Assembly: GCA_016169945.1 (NCBI GenBank)
Contig: JADLSH010000127.1
Span: 1,366,501 to 1,430,500, forward strand
Source of the DNA: Trachythela sp. YZ-2020
Lineage: Eukaryota > Cnidaria > Anthozoa > Malacalcyonacea > Clavulariidae
DNA: 64,000 nt
Reading direction: 5' to 3'
The position numbers and the translations under genes are program-made. Shown one piece after another: positions 20,178-32,900 of the stretch. Under the pieces are notes generated by a model. It did no database searches and was not told the DNA's origin. It saw only the letters and a program-made list of their open reading frames with translations. Position 1 is the stretch's first letter. Each line of letters begins with the position of its first letter.

Positions 20178-23100
20178 TCAGCTTCCCTGGATAATCTTAC
20201 GCAGTTTATCTGCATCCTCTTGTAAATTTGTATTCTTTGGATCAAGCTTGATGGCAGATTCGTAATCCATGAGAGCTGAAATTTAAAATAAATTGGTTAC
20301 CTTTGTTCCCCTCTATGTTTACATTAATTATCAGAACAGTGGTAACAAGGCATGTGAGTTATCTGAAAATGTGAATTGGATGGCAACTGGCATATAAAAC
20401 ATGGGTTAGGAATATAGGTGTGTTTTCATTAAGCGTTATCGTGCAGCAGATGGTGGTCAATGGGCAGTTATAATATGTCAATTCTGGTCATTACATGTAG
20501 TAGTTGGGTGATAAAAAGAATTGAGACATGGTTGTTTCGATAAGTGTCAACATTTCTGAAGTTGACTACCAATTGACTTCACTAACCAGTAAAACTTCAC
20601 CAGGTTTTCCATACTTTACCTTCAACATAGTTTTCCAGCTGTGCCTGGGCTGTTCCTCTTCTCACCAACGCCTTACATCTTGATAAGGCATTTGCTTGTA
20701 CTGGCGGTGTAAGCAGTTCGAGAGCCTGGAAATAAAGCAACATAAAGATGGTTATGTGTTGGCAAATAAATAATTAATGAGCCGTAAACAATGAAAATCA
20801 GTACTGCGATGGCAACTGGATATGTGATCTTAATTAGCATAGAATTTCGTCTACTTAAACTAGAATTTCTCTTAAAATACTGATTTATTTGTGAATTTGA
20901 GATGTCATATCAAATCGTCTTCGCCTCGAACTCAATCATGAAGTCCTCATTGTCGAATTTGATTTATTACTTTTTTTCTGCTTTTTCACTACTTACACTG
21001 CTGCAATCTTGAATGCATTCCCTGTACTGCTTCATCTGAAGATGACAGGCTGCACGATTGGAAAATAATGTGAGGTAGAATTAAGGACATTTGTATTGTC
21101 GTCTTCTCAAATGCATTAATAATTCATGATAAACAAATACAAGTTCAAAATAGTTCAAATGAGCTCACGTACAGTATGTGTACAAAAATAGCAGAAATAT
21201 AATTATATAGAAATTCTTCGGTTAAATTAGGATAACATTTGGTTGCGTTGTGTATGATGCAAATAATCTTGCAATGTTGCATGGAAGTAGATAGTCATAT
21301 AATTATCGATGAAAGTTTCCATTACTCATTAGATTTACGTAATTCTTGATATAAGTGTAACTGTAAATGTCAAATAATGTGATCTTTGTAATGTATTTAT
21401 GTGAAAAATTAGTCGTTATATTAGTCATACTGTACGTTATACGTAATATTAGTAGTCATATTAGACTAGTTGTTAGTTATTAGGTAGTTACACGACCACA
21501 TCAGCTATGCTGTAAAATTATTATCGTGTTTAAATAAATGCTTTTATTATTATTATTATTATTATTATGATGAGCAAAGCACAAATGAGATCAGCACCGA
21601 TGAGAAATAACGGCTGTGAGCGTATAGACTAGCGGTTAAAGGGGGTTAATGGCTTGTGTTTTAAAACAGATTATATAGGTTCACATGGGACAGTGAATGA
21701 ATTCGAACACACTCAAATTTGCCAGACTTTGCCCTGCGCGTTCACTTGGAACGCTTGAAATCATGGCGCTTATATACTATACCGGTGAAAACATATGGAA
21801 CTGGAGGTTCCTTAAACGTATTGTAAAAAAGGATATGAAGGAATTGTTGCATCAAGAACGATAGCAGCGGTGAATGCATTTATTGCCGCAACGAAGTTTC
21901 CACTTTTATAGAATGAACTGAAAAGCAAATTACAAAAGAAATCATTTGTCATTTACTCAGAACGATAGCAGCGTTTAGTCCGCCCGAGTTTAGCCTGGGG
22001 CGCAGATTGTACCTTCCTTTACTATTACCTTCCTTTGTCTTTAAGCCAAAGCGGATTCATTTCCTCCATGTCAACGGCATCAGTATTATCAGTTTTGGTT
22101 GTTCTACCTGCGGCTGCCATCTTCGCTAGCCACTAGAAAATAAACACCACAACGACTCCATGTCACAGTTGTACCTTTCACCTCTGTGACTTGGATTCGC
22201 TCCTGCAATATGCAGTTGTTTGATTACAATTTCCAGTTTGACTCCACCAAACACTGCATGTTTTCTCCAGATACTCTGGTTTCTTTCTGTAGTAACACTG
22301 GACCATCAAAGAGATGACCCTTACTGGACCTTTAGAATTATAGAGTTATCCAAGATAATTTATCATCATGTGACCAAAATGAAGCTGTGTGATTGGCTGA
22401 ACCGTTACCCACCTCTTCTTCTTCCGGTGCCTTTGACTCACGTGAGGGAGTTTTAAAAGGTCGATGTGAAAATGTGACTTGGATTGTTCCTCCTGATCTT
22501 GGCGGAGGAACGTCTCTCTTCTTCTTAACTAAAACAAAAGGTTCAATTTCGGATAAATTCAATGACAAAACAATACAACATTACTTTAACTTTTTCTAAT
22601 TAGAAATAATTCCATTATATACCGGGTGGCGCAAAAAAAAGTACGACTGTTTGATTTAGTATAACTTAAAAACTAAAAGAGCTATTACACTTAAACAAAT
22701 TTCTTTTCATTCAGCGATGTCTAACTTAAATTTTGATATATGCCATGTGCATTTTCATGCAATATTGACCGAGATAGCTACATTTAAACGTGAGTAAACG
22801 TTCTTGGAACTGTCGAGAATTAGCTAAAAACGGCCTATTAAACTAATTTGATAACCATTAGCATTTTATCGTAAGTATTATTTCAATGAAGTGAAGTTTA
22901 AGTTAGAAATGTTTCTTGAATAGATATGCTCTTTTATTCTAACATTTGGCCTTCTAACTTCAACTTCACTTCATTGAAACGAATACTTAAGTAAAATGCT
23001 AATGGTTATCAAATTATTTAATAGACCATTTTTAGCTAATTCTCGACACTTCCAAAAATATTTAGTCAACTTTAAACGCAGCTATCTCGGTCAATATTGC

Positions 23101-26100
23101 ATGAAAATGCGCATGGCACATATCAAAATTTAAGTTAGACATCGTTTCAGTGTAATAGCTCTTTTAGTTTTTAAGTTGTACTAAATCAAACAGTCGTACT
23201 TTTTTTTGCGCCACCCGGTATAATATGTATCTGACTGCCATTAGAGTCGTTCTCACAACTAGCTACATAAAGAAACTGTCCTGCTAATTTTTACTTGCAA
23301 TTTTTCGAGTTCAGGTAGCTAACGAACACTTATTAAATGGAAAGGCAGGGAAAAACCATTATTTAAATGCGATTCTCTACTTTTGTTCCGCGAAATTAAA
23401 TCGCGCGAATTTAAATAATTAAGACTGAGCGAAAATTGGTACCACACAAATTTAAATAAGGGGCTTCGGTGGCGCAGTCGTCAGGACAAGCGCCTTTCAC
23501 CTCTGAGTCTTGAGTTCGATTCTCGCTGAGGACTATGCTCATCACACTCATGTGAAGAGTAAGTCAACGCTCTGCCGAAAGTCGTGGGTTTTCTCCCGGC
23601 ACTCCGGTTTCCTCCCACAAGGAAAGTTGACTGGGTGGGTTAGGATATACAGATTAGGAAAGTAATATCACAATTGTTGTAAAAATAGATCATGTAGGCA
23701 ACGTACATAATATAAGTAAGCGAGATAGTTGATGTAATCGGTCACTGAAAAGCCCCAACAGGGAGTGAATTGAATAATGTAATGTAATGTAATTGGTTGT
23801 TGTATAAAACTTGGTCTCTGGCCAATAGGTCTCGAGTTTGAAAACTGGTCCAAGTCTTAACCTAACCTTTTTTCGAGAATTTTTTAGGGCTGTCATCTTT
23901 CACAGAAGTCAACTTTTTATTATCATGTGACTTTCCTCCCTTGGGAGAATTTACATGTTCATCATCCTCATCGTCAGCATGTACGTCATCGTCATGGCTA
24001 AATATATCTCCACCGTGATTGGTTGAATGATTCTGCCTGTGATTGGTTGAACCATTCTCTGTTTTCCCTCGATCTGACTCTTCCTTCCATCTTTCTAAAC
24101 TCGCAGCTGCATCTTTTCTGATGTTTTCTTTCGCTTCTTCAATTTTTCTCTTTTCCTCCTCATCTTTCTACAATCATTTGTCAATCATGGACATCAAAGT
24201 GTTTTAATTCAATTTTTTCATGTAGTTTGGGCACAAACCACAACAGCTTATTGCAGAATACTACGTACACTGGACCACCATGTTTGAGATATCTCTTTCA
24301 GGTAGTTCAGACACAAACCACGGCAGCTTATTGTAGAATACTACCTACACTGGACCACCACGTTTGAGATATCTTTTCAGGTAGTTCAGACACAAACCAC
24401 GGCAGCTTATTGTAGAATACTACCTACACTGGACCACCATGTTTGAGATATCTTTTTCAGGTAGTTCAGACACAAACCACGGCAGCTTATTGTAGAATAC
24501 TACCTACACTGGACCACCACGTTTGAGATATCTTTTTCAGGTAGTTCAGACACAAACCACGGCAGCTTATTATAGAATACTACCTACACTGGACCACCAC
24601 GTTTGAGATATCTTTTCAGGTAGTTCAGACACAAACCACGGCAGCTTATTGTAGAATACTACCTACACTGGACCACCACGTTTGAGATATCTTTTTCAGG
24701 TAGTTCAGACACAAACCACGGTGCCTATTATAGAATACTACCTACACTGGACCACCACGTTTGAGATATCTTTTTCAGGTAGTTCAGACACAAACCACGG
24801 CAGCTTATTGTAGAATATTACCTACACTGGACCTCCACGTTTGAGATATCTTTTTCAGGTAGTTCAGACACAAACCACGACAGCTTATTGTAGAATACTA
24901 CCTACACTAGACTACCATGTTTGAGATATCTTTTTCAGGTAGTTGAAACACAAACCACGGCAGCTTATTGTAGAATACTACCTACACTGGACCACCACGT
25001 TTGAGATATCTTTTTCAGGTAGTTCAGACACAAACCATGACAGCTTATTATAGAATACTACCTAGTACACTGAACTACACGTTTGAGATATCATGATAGA
25101 TGACAACCTCAGACAATATCTGACCTTCATTTGCTCTCGCAACGCAAATTTTTCCTGCTCTCGTTTTTCTTTTGCCTTCTGTTCCGCGAACAGTCCAGCC
25201 TTTTTGTGTGAATCTTCTACAGCTTTCTGACGAGCAGCCACCATGAATTTCTTGTCCTCAACCTCGAATGCTTGCAAGCTTTCCCATAATTCCTGCTCAG
25301 ATTTTTCAAACTTAAATTTGACAAGGCCACTAGCGACGGTTGCTTTGCTAGCACTTTCATTTACACTCTCTTTGAGGTAGATTTCAAACATGTATGGTGG
25401 ATAACTAACCTAGAAATAAGAGTCATGGATAGTTTCTTCTTTGTGTTTTGGTTGGATTTATAAGATCCTGTTAGGGAAGGTATAACTAGGGAAGGTATAA
25501 CTAGGGAAGGTATAACTAGGGAAGGTATAACTAGGGAAGGTATAACTGGATGCCGTACCATGCAGCGCCTTCTTTATATACATATGTGCAATACCAGGGT
25601 GCATTCTGTGTACAAGAGTTCGAATATATCTGCCATGGAATTACAATTGTACAGCTTGGCATGAGATTTTATAATCTCAGGTCAGTCTGGGCAGCATCTG
25701 GCATATTGGTAGATGTGATTTTGGCATGTTCTCTACTTATGTTTTCAACTATTGTACATATTTTTGTATTCTTTCTGTTTAAAAGTGTGATATGTTTATC
25801 TTCTGGATGTCATGAAGGTTTGTTTTGGCATATGTTCAGTGTGTCGTTATCGTTTTTCTTGTCATAAAGTATACAACTATAAATATTTTACATATATTTG
25901 ACAATTCTCGCACTTTAGGGCGATATGAACTAGCTATCAATACAGCACATTATGCTAAGTAAATCAAATTATAATATCGCGACGAAAATACTTTACATAC
26001 TTTTAAATATTGACCAGAAGAAAATATGTCAACTTTGTTCGGCGCAATGCCCTTTAAAGGGAGATCGATAAATACGGTCGATTCCGTCTCTTCCCACGTG

Positions 26101-26123
26101 AAATCCTTTACGAGAATTGGCAT
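20178..26123 (-). CDS. DNAAF4: Dynein axonemal assembly factor 4 (DYX1C1)
   Basis: Co-chaperone for cytoplasmic pre-assembly of axonemal dynein arms; implies motile cilia. Nine exons: 26001-26123, 25125-25409, 23867-24167, 22413-22528, 22029-22132, 21837-21917, 20997-21069, 20620-20725, 20178-20275. Predicted length is 428 aa, against about 420 in human. Exons 1-2 encode a CS/p23-like domain ([29 protein letters not shown]). A charged coiled-coil ([19 protein letters not shown]) and acidic, Asn/His-rich linker follow. After [20 protein letters not shown] and [14 protein letters not shown] come three TPRs: [53 protein letters not shown] and [20 protein letters not shown], ending RKIIQGS. Every phase closes. 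Intron 21070-21836 is AT-AC type. Other introns hold a satellite array, a 15-bp minisatellite, a MITE and two SINEs. Confidence 0.97.
20420..20590. mobile_element. MITE family 3 copy
   Basis: GTGCAGCAGATGGTGGTCAA on the left, AACATTTCTGAAGTTGACTA on the right; in the last DNAAF4 intron. Preceded at about 20298-20385 by an inverted copy of the 80-bp unit seen at 6350. Confidence 0.65.
21070..21836 (-). other. U12-type AT-AC intron in DNAAF4
   Basis: On the gene strand the intron starts ATATCCTTTT (21836 downward), the canonical U12 AT-AC donor. It ends TCCTTAATTCTACCTCAC, with the branch-site consensus TCCTTAAT at 21080-21087, about 10 nt before the terminal AC at 21070. Splicing joins ATTCCTTC to ATTATTTTCC and gives ...[13 protein letters not shown] in frame, matching the conserved TPR. 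No GT-AG alternative works: there is no AG between an in-frame stop (TAA inside the branch site) and the conserved exon. Confidence 0.93.
22165..22365 (+). mobile_element. SINE family B
   Basis: Runs from a tRNA-like head (CACCTCTGTGACTTGGATTC) through CAATATGCAGTTGTTTGATT, ATACTCTGGTTTCTTTCTGT and ACTGGACCATCAAAGAGATG to a TTATAGAGTTATCCAAG tail, inside a DNAAF4 intron 47 bp from an exon. Confidence 0.8.
22622..23218. mobile_element. Long-TIR MITE (CCGGGTGGCGC family)
   Basis: A 597-bp near-perfect inverted repeat: CCGGGTGGCGCAAAAAAAAG on the left, its complement at 23199-23218, with arms of roughly 280 bp. TA at both borders. A degraded copy starts at 30671. Lies in a DNAAF4 intron. Confidence 0.88.
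23461..23795 (+). mobile_element. tRNA-derived SINE family A
   Basis: Pol III A box (GTGGCGCAGTCGTCAGGACA) and B box (GAGTTCGATTC) in the first 70 bp, then CACTCCGGTTTCCTCCCACA and GACTGGGTGGGTTAGGATA. The 3' end GTCACTGAAAAGCCCC..GGGAGTG and the TAATG repeats match the tail of the LINE fragment at 27940-27967. Other copies: 44040-44212 (minus), and a fragment near 61360-61480. Confidence 0.88.
24228..25095 (+). repeat. Satellite array, ~80-bp monomer, about 11 copies
   Basis: Monomer contains AGGTAGTTCAGACACAAACC, ACGGCAGCTTATTGTAGAAT, ACTACCTACACTGGACCACC and ACGTTTGAGATATCTTTTTC. Copies are very similar; edges are more diverged. The array fills most of DNAAF4 intron 24168-25124. The same monomer recurs at 35672-36050, 13487-13600, 49340-49400 and 58705-58770. 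Confidence 0.95.
25474..25548 (+). repeat. Minisatellite, 15-bp unit x5
   Basis: Five direct copies of AGGGAAGGTATAACT in a DNAAF4 intron; on the minus strand they read as a VIPSL peptide repeat, which is a shadow ORF. Confidence 0.95.
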
Positions 26124-26289
26124 GGTGAAAGAAGAACTACACTATTACTCTGTTTCGAAATATTGGCCAGAAAAGATGCTTGAAAAAGAACGATCTTCCA
26201 TTATTATGAACAGGTTGAAAACATTTGTAGGAATTGTCCGCCATCTTGAATTCCAAACGGGGAACTGGACGCGAGACTAAAATGTAATA

Positions 26290-26690
26290 TTGCCATGGTT
26301 ACAGTATTAGTTAATATATTCAATCAATAATTCAAACGATTAATCAATAATGTAATCGATCTAATAATGTATCAATCAATAAAACAATCATTCAACAAAT
26401 ACACCTTTAAATCAATCAATTGATAATCAATTATTTAATTAGTGAACCATCAATCATTATAGTCATCAAATTAATCAATGGTCATCAGTCAAAACCAAGT
26501 TTAAATCAATCGATAAAACTTACAATTCGTCCGTTAAATAATCAATCACATGATCCACCGATCTACCAATCTGTTGGTCAATCATTGAACAAACAATCAA
26601 ACATTTAAACAATCGATCAATCACCAATCATTAATTCAATGAACTCATTCAACAAATATTAATCAGTAAATTCTGCACATTAGTGGTGAT
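26290..26690. repeat. ATCA-rich low-complexity tract
   Basis: Imperfect runs of AATCAATCAAT-type sequence upstream of DNAAF4. The 62-codon plus-strand ORF in it is a translation of the repeat. Confidence 0.7.
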
Positions 26691-26774
26691 ATAACCTTCA
26701 TAATAAAATGATTGTTATTTCGAGTCTTTCAGCGTTTGAGCAATTACTTTCAATGTACAAATCCGGTAATTAAC

Positions 26775-26945
26775 GTCAGAAATGTCGACACTTATTGGGG
26801 AAATAAAATTCAACTACATCTCTCAATACCACGTATTTGCCACCAAATACTGCAGGCCTACTACATATAATGAAAATAATTAACACTATTTTCTCCCTCT
26901 GATAACTGCAGGTTGACCACCATCTCCTTCACACTTAGCAGCATA
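26775..26945. mobile_element. MITE family 3 copy
   Basis: AGAAATGTCGACACTTATTG at the left and TTGACCACCATCTCC at the right, with a CTCTGATAACTGCAGG core, between DNAAF4 and the 3' end of MYBBP1A. Confidence 0.6.
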
Positions 26946-26989
26946 AAAGTATCGTTTATAGAAAGTTGTCCTATTTCATCTACTTTTAA

Positions 26990-29900
26990 TTAATTATCCT
27001 TTTTCCCAGCTTTACTTTTTTTCTTCTTTAAAACGATTTTCGCACTATCTAAGTTCCCACCATTATGAAGTTCGTTTTTTGAAGTTTCATTCGACGTTGT
27101 ACTTTCACTGAGCTTACGTTTTCTTTTCTTCTTAGACTTTTTATCCTTTTGTTCAGCATTGCTTGTCCTAAGTGAACATTAAAAGTCACTTTACTCTTAT
27201 GACTAAACTAAATCAACTTTATTTATACTTATATACTGGATAGTTCTATCGTTTCTAAACTGTTCCTACTATAGAGATCCAATAAGGGCCATCCCTTCTT
27301 ACAGTGTTACTACAGGAGGAAACAGGAGCTCTCGGGAGAAAACCTTCGGTGTTTGGTAGAGTCAAACTGGAAACACTCTTCTCACATGCGACTGAAGTGA
27401 AATTATAATCAGACAACTGCATATTGCAGGAATCGAACTCTGGTCACAGAGATTCGATTGCGCACCTGCCTTTATCGTCCCTGTTCAAAACGAGAGCCGA
27501 GAGGTGAAGTGAGTGGTCGCGTAACAAGAAATGTTAAACAGCTGGACGTTCCGTTATACAGATCAACTGCAGGACAAAGAACATTCCATTACAGAACTGT
27601 CACTCTCTGGAACAACATTAACCCTGACTTAAAACTTTGCAAATCTATTCCAAGCTTTAAAATTAAACTGAAACGGGAACTGCTTCAGCAATTTCTAGAT
27701 AGTTAAGGGCGTGTTTTCTTTTGTTAATCAGTAAGCGTTGTTGTCATTGTCGTTGTTATTGTCCTTGATGTTGTTGTTGTTGTTTTTGCTGTCGTTGTTG
27801 ATGATGTTGATGCCTATGTTGCTGATGTTGTCAATAATTAATGTCGTGTTTGTGTATAAAGTAATTGCGTGATCTTATTATATAAACTTAGGATCTAATG
27901 TATAATTATAGTAATTAATTGATATGTATATGTATTTTTGTCACTGAAAAGCCCCTTTAGGGGAGTGTCAATAAAGTCAAAGTCAATAAAGTCAAAGAGA
28001 TGAAAGACACATGCACTAACTATTGTGCCACCAGCCCTACAACCTATTACCAATATACATACCCCGTTATTTCTGCTTTCAAACGACTTATCAAATTCTT
28101 CAAATCATTCGCTCTTTCTGCTGTCTTGCTTTCGAAGGCGATATTTAGTGAGTCTTCAAACCGTTTTGCATCCAGCAAAGGCCATAGCTATAAACCAAAA
28201 TAACAATTTTCACGAGGAACTGAAAAGTTATGCCAATTTCGAAATATTACGTTTTACATTTTACTCACATCAGAATCGGCTTTCAAAATCTTTACAAACT
28301 GTGAAGCCAACTTTAAAATCTGTCTCAAATGTTTGGCCTTCATTTCAGCATCGGAAGATAGAAGTTGAGCGAATGTCTGGAAGTGGAAAAAGTTGTATTA
28401 AAGTTAAACGGTACATCGCTGACACCTATAGTTAAACTTTAGACACATTCGCCAAGCCAACTTACAGAATGAAAAGCCTCTTGCAATGGCTTTGCTATGG
28501 CTTTTATATTCTCGTTTTGACAATGAACCTTAAGAAAAAGTATAAAGACACACTGAGCCACTTCAGGTCCAACCAAAACCATGCAGATAATAATCAAAAG
28601 AGAACCCGATGTACAAGTAAGTAAACAGTTCATTAAATGCGTTTGTACCTTTCTATTTAGAAGTTGCGATAACATCGTACACGCTTGTATCTAAAAGAAT
28701 ACACAAAAATATCTAATATGAAAATACGCTCAATTTTGTCCCCTCTATTCGTTTCTATGCATGCCATCGTTTTCAAGTTGAAATAAGTAATTCACATATA
28801 GTGCGTTGCCCTAATATATATATTATATACATCATGAGCGGTCGGGTTGTATAAGATATACAGACACAAAAATATAACTTATTATAGTTTCATGTGATTC
28901 GTTTTGATGGAAACTTTCGTATTCTTCAATGATCTTAAAGACATGAATGAATTTAAAATTTATGTAAATTAGCAAGATTTCCTATCAGATTTACAAGCTC
29001 CTTCACGGTCATGATTTTCTTTGTGTTTTCTTCATGAATTATTAACGAGAATTAAAATTAAAGACATTTTTTTAGGAACGCTTTTAATCTTTCTTAATTA
29101 AGACAACAACATTTTAAATTCGTTAATCAGTAGAATAGTGCTGATAGACTGTACAACGCTTCGAATATTTTACATAACTTAAGCGCTTTATATAAATATT
29201 AAATTATTATTATTATTATTATTATTATTTCGTACCTTCCTGAAATTATTTATTCCTTGGGTAATGTATGTGACCAAGTCTTCGGCCAAACCCCAGCCAA
29301 CTATCTGCAATAATAAAGAGACAAATACCACTGATATCCCGATACAAACGGCGAACATTTTAGAACTTCGTATGCTATAATGGGGCGGCAAATGAGTGGC
29401 TAGTGCAGGTTCTTTTCATTTTTTAATTAAGAAAATTTAAAATAACTTACTGGATATCTATTTATCAATTCCTGAAATAACAGCGGATGCAAGTGCGTAT
29501 TCCTAAAGTACAAAATAAAGTTCACAAATTCCGAAAAATGACAAAATAGTTTTGAAATTGTGAGATAAAGTGTCAAACAAACTATATATCTTGTACCGTA
29601 TACGCACCTATGTAGCATAAAATCTTTCAAAGCTTCACTGTAAGCTGTCTTAAGTCGTGAAAAATCCAAATGAACAAACTAAAACAAAAGTAAAATATAG
29701 AGTTCGTCAGCTTTTATCAATAATATAACTATAAATATGGAAATAAACGTTTATGCCAATAAAACAATAAAATAATTCGAGTGAAATTGACCTCGTCTAC
29801 TTGTTCTTTGCTCTTCATTTTACTTTGTTTCTCGCCTGTTTCTTTCGTTCCACGCAGCTGACGAATCTAAAAACACATAGTTTAATATAATATTAATAGT

Positions 29901-32900
29901 TCAAAATTTGTTTACATGTACACAACACCTCGTACTTACCAGAAATAAACAACCTGTTGACATCAGCGTAACCATAGTAACGGAAGGAGCTGAAAGGATA
30001 GCAAAGAAATACACAAAGCATTTAGATGTTAGTGTAACTGGGCTTGTGCAAGTATTTATTGCAACAACCGGTTCTTTTACTATGTTTACTCAATTTATAA
30101 CTTACAGAATGAGTCCGAATGTGCAAGTGCATGATAAAATACCGCAAAGCAAATACCGAACTCACCTTTGACTGCCTGTTTTAACAGGAATTCAATATTC
30201 AAGTGAATGCTTTCAACGTAGGAAACAGAGAGTTGTGGATGCTGAAAGAGAAATATATACAACATATTATCTAACCTTGTATATAGCGTGCAATTCACCA
30301 AAAAATCCACAAACATACCTCTTTAATTGCGCATAATTTATTCTTAAATATTCCTTGTGTCCGTTCACCCAGTGTTGTGAAATCCTTACTGGTCAAACAT
30401 GCACGAATTATCTCCAATAATGGCTGCATTAATTCCTTGAAGAATCGAGAAGAAATTTCTTATAAAATATTTCAGTGTATAAATTGAAAAAAGGCTTCTC
30501 ATTTTCATATTATACTGACCAGTATCAAGTCACTGCAGGGTTGCTTCTTAATAACAATTTCAACCAGATCTAAAACCCTGAAAAAATATAGCAATTCGCA
30601 AACTGTACTATATAACCTTTGACAATTTCAATATTAAGGCTTTTTCGTGCGATTTCGGGCGAAAATTATACCGGGTGGCGCAAAAAAAAGTACGACTGTT
30701 TGTTTTTAGTAAAAGAATATTACATACACTTAAACAAGTTTTTTCAACGATGTCTAGATGTTTAACTTTTGATGTATGCCATGTGTCATGTTTTTAATAT
30801 TGACTGAGATAGCTGCATTTTTTAAACGTGAGTAAACTTTTTGGAACTAATCGAGAAATTAAAAAAAACGGCCTATAATAATAAACTGATATGATTTACC
30901 CATTTTTATTATCGTAATTTTCAATAAAGTGAAGTGAAAAGTTAGAAATGTAGATAATGTATTATTTATTCTAACTTCACTTCACTTCTTTGAAATACTG
31001 AAATCAATACTTCCGTAAAATGGTTATGGTTATATTTTATTTAATATTTTATTTTAATTAATTTCCAAATGTTTACTCATGTTTACTCAAGTACGCAGCT
31101 ATCTCGGTCAATATTGCAGTTTTAGTGTAATCAATTAATAAATAATATTTCATTATTTGTATACATGTTGCATGCAACTATAGGCCCTCAAGCATAAAAA
31201 GAACATGCAGTCCTGCAATTCCGATGCAGAGCTCTGACCACTGAGCTACAGAGTTCAGTTCCCAAAAGCTAACCACATGTTGACGATATAAAGTGCATCC
31301 ATACATATAAACCTTTTGCGAGCTGTACCTGAGTTTAAAATGAAGTAGAGATTTCTTGGCATCTAAACAACAAAAGAACATTTATCAAATACAAATTATG
31401 GCAACATTAGAACATATAGAGCCTATCCACATGTTCCACATGAGCTATACATGAGTGAATATTTTAAATCATTTTACCTTTCATTTTCTTCTTCTCTTGC
31501 TTTGCTTTAAGATGCTGTTTAAAAACTTCAGATAAAGCTTCATCAAATTTCATCATGGCGTCGTCATCCAGATCACTATCAGACTGCTCAGCCTCGTTTT
31601 CGTCATCCTGTTCGTTTGCCAGAGCACTTCCAAGAGCTGCTTGAAGATCAACTTTAAACAACGGATCAATAGATTCCTTTGTGTCATCATCATCATCATC
31701 GTCGTCGTCAGCATCGTCACTGGTATCGTCTTCATCTGATACATCACTGTCAGCCTCCTAGTTTTGAAACACAGCTTTAGTTCATAAATATCCACCATAT
31801 TGTATAGCAGGAAGGGATCAAGTTTGAACTAGTAAGGGGGGGGGCGGGGGGTTGTGAGGGAGCAAATCTCAATCATTGGTCAGGGCAGAGTGCATCTTCA
31901 CTGAGGGAGCTACGGCAGCGTTCTGGGGAAATCACCCTCTCCAGCGTCTAGGGGATGAGCTAGTAGCAGGTGGATGGATTCTAAGCCGGCCAGGAAATGT
32001 TTACAGGCCCAAAAATAGCTTTTGGATTTGGTAAGACCCAAAAACTTCGATTTGATAAGGATATTGGTTTGGAGAGGGGGGTTCGTACACCCGCATCTTA
32101 CAGTAAATTAATCCCGGATTGCTGCATTGTATGACTTTACCTCTGGATCGTCGTTAACGTCTGACATCAATTCTTCATCTTCTTCATCGTCTGAATAGAA
32201 AGAGACACAATCCATAAAGTGAGTTTTGGTCGACTTACGTACTTCATGAGTCTGGCTAACGTTCTATATCAATGGAGCTATCGAGTCAGCTGGGGAGAGC
32301 ACATGTTCATATCTGTATTGATACTCTTGCGAGGTATACATTTGAAAATATTTCTGGATATTTTGGAAATTGTCTTAATACTGTTTCGGAATACCTTCAA
32401 TTTGCAGAGCGGAATCCTCGCTTAATCCATTTCTTGGATCGATTGCCTTAAAGAGAAATAAGGTGCTGAAATATTATGATCACTTCACATCACTTTAGAA
32501 AATTTTGCTAAAATAAAGAATTTTCTAATACAGGCAGATAAACAAACAGACAAACAAAGAAATTGTTTCTCAAAAATTTCTCATTGCACAAACCTCTAAA
32601 ATAATTTTCAGCGCAGAAGATGTGAGATGTGGCACAATGATATTAAATACTTGGTCAACGACCTGACGACGAAGGTTCGAGGCTTCGGTCAACAAACTGA
32701 GTAAAATCTCCGTCACTACATCCATCCAATGAGGCTCGTTTTCTGGTAAGAAACATAAAAAACATTGTTATCGTAGTGACACCGGATCACAACGAGGCAT
32801 GGCCCTTACTGGACTTCTAGAGAACAGTTTAGAGCCGATAGAGTTATCAAGTATAACTAAAGTTTACCTTGTGCCTTGTCAGATATTTGCGCCTTTACTT

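Noticed and set aside
23461..23535. Functional tRNA gene
   Set aside because: A and B boxes are present but the segment continues into a SINE body and does not fold as a complete tRNA. The same holds for 10100-10135 and 42630-42700.
24228..25095. CRISPR-like regular array
   Set aside because: Monomers are contiguous 80-bp repeats without unique spacers, in an animal intron.
25550..25867. 105-codon hydrophobic plus-strand ORF
   Set aside because: Sits in a DNAAF4 intron, antisense, no family resemblance.
27458..27706. Host gene coding for an 82-aa protein
   Set aside because: The sequence is a LINE ORF2 C-terminus, 5'-truncated and followed by the element's 3' tail.
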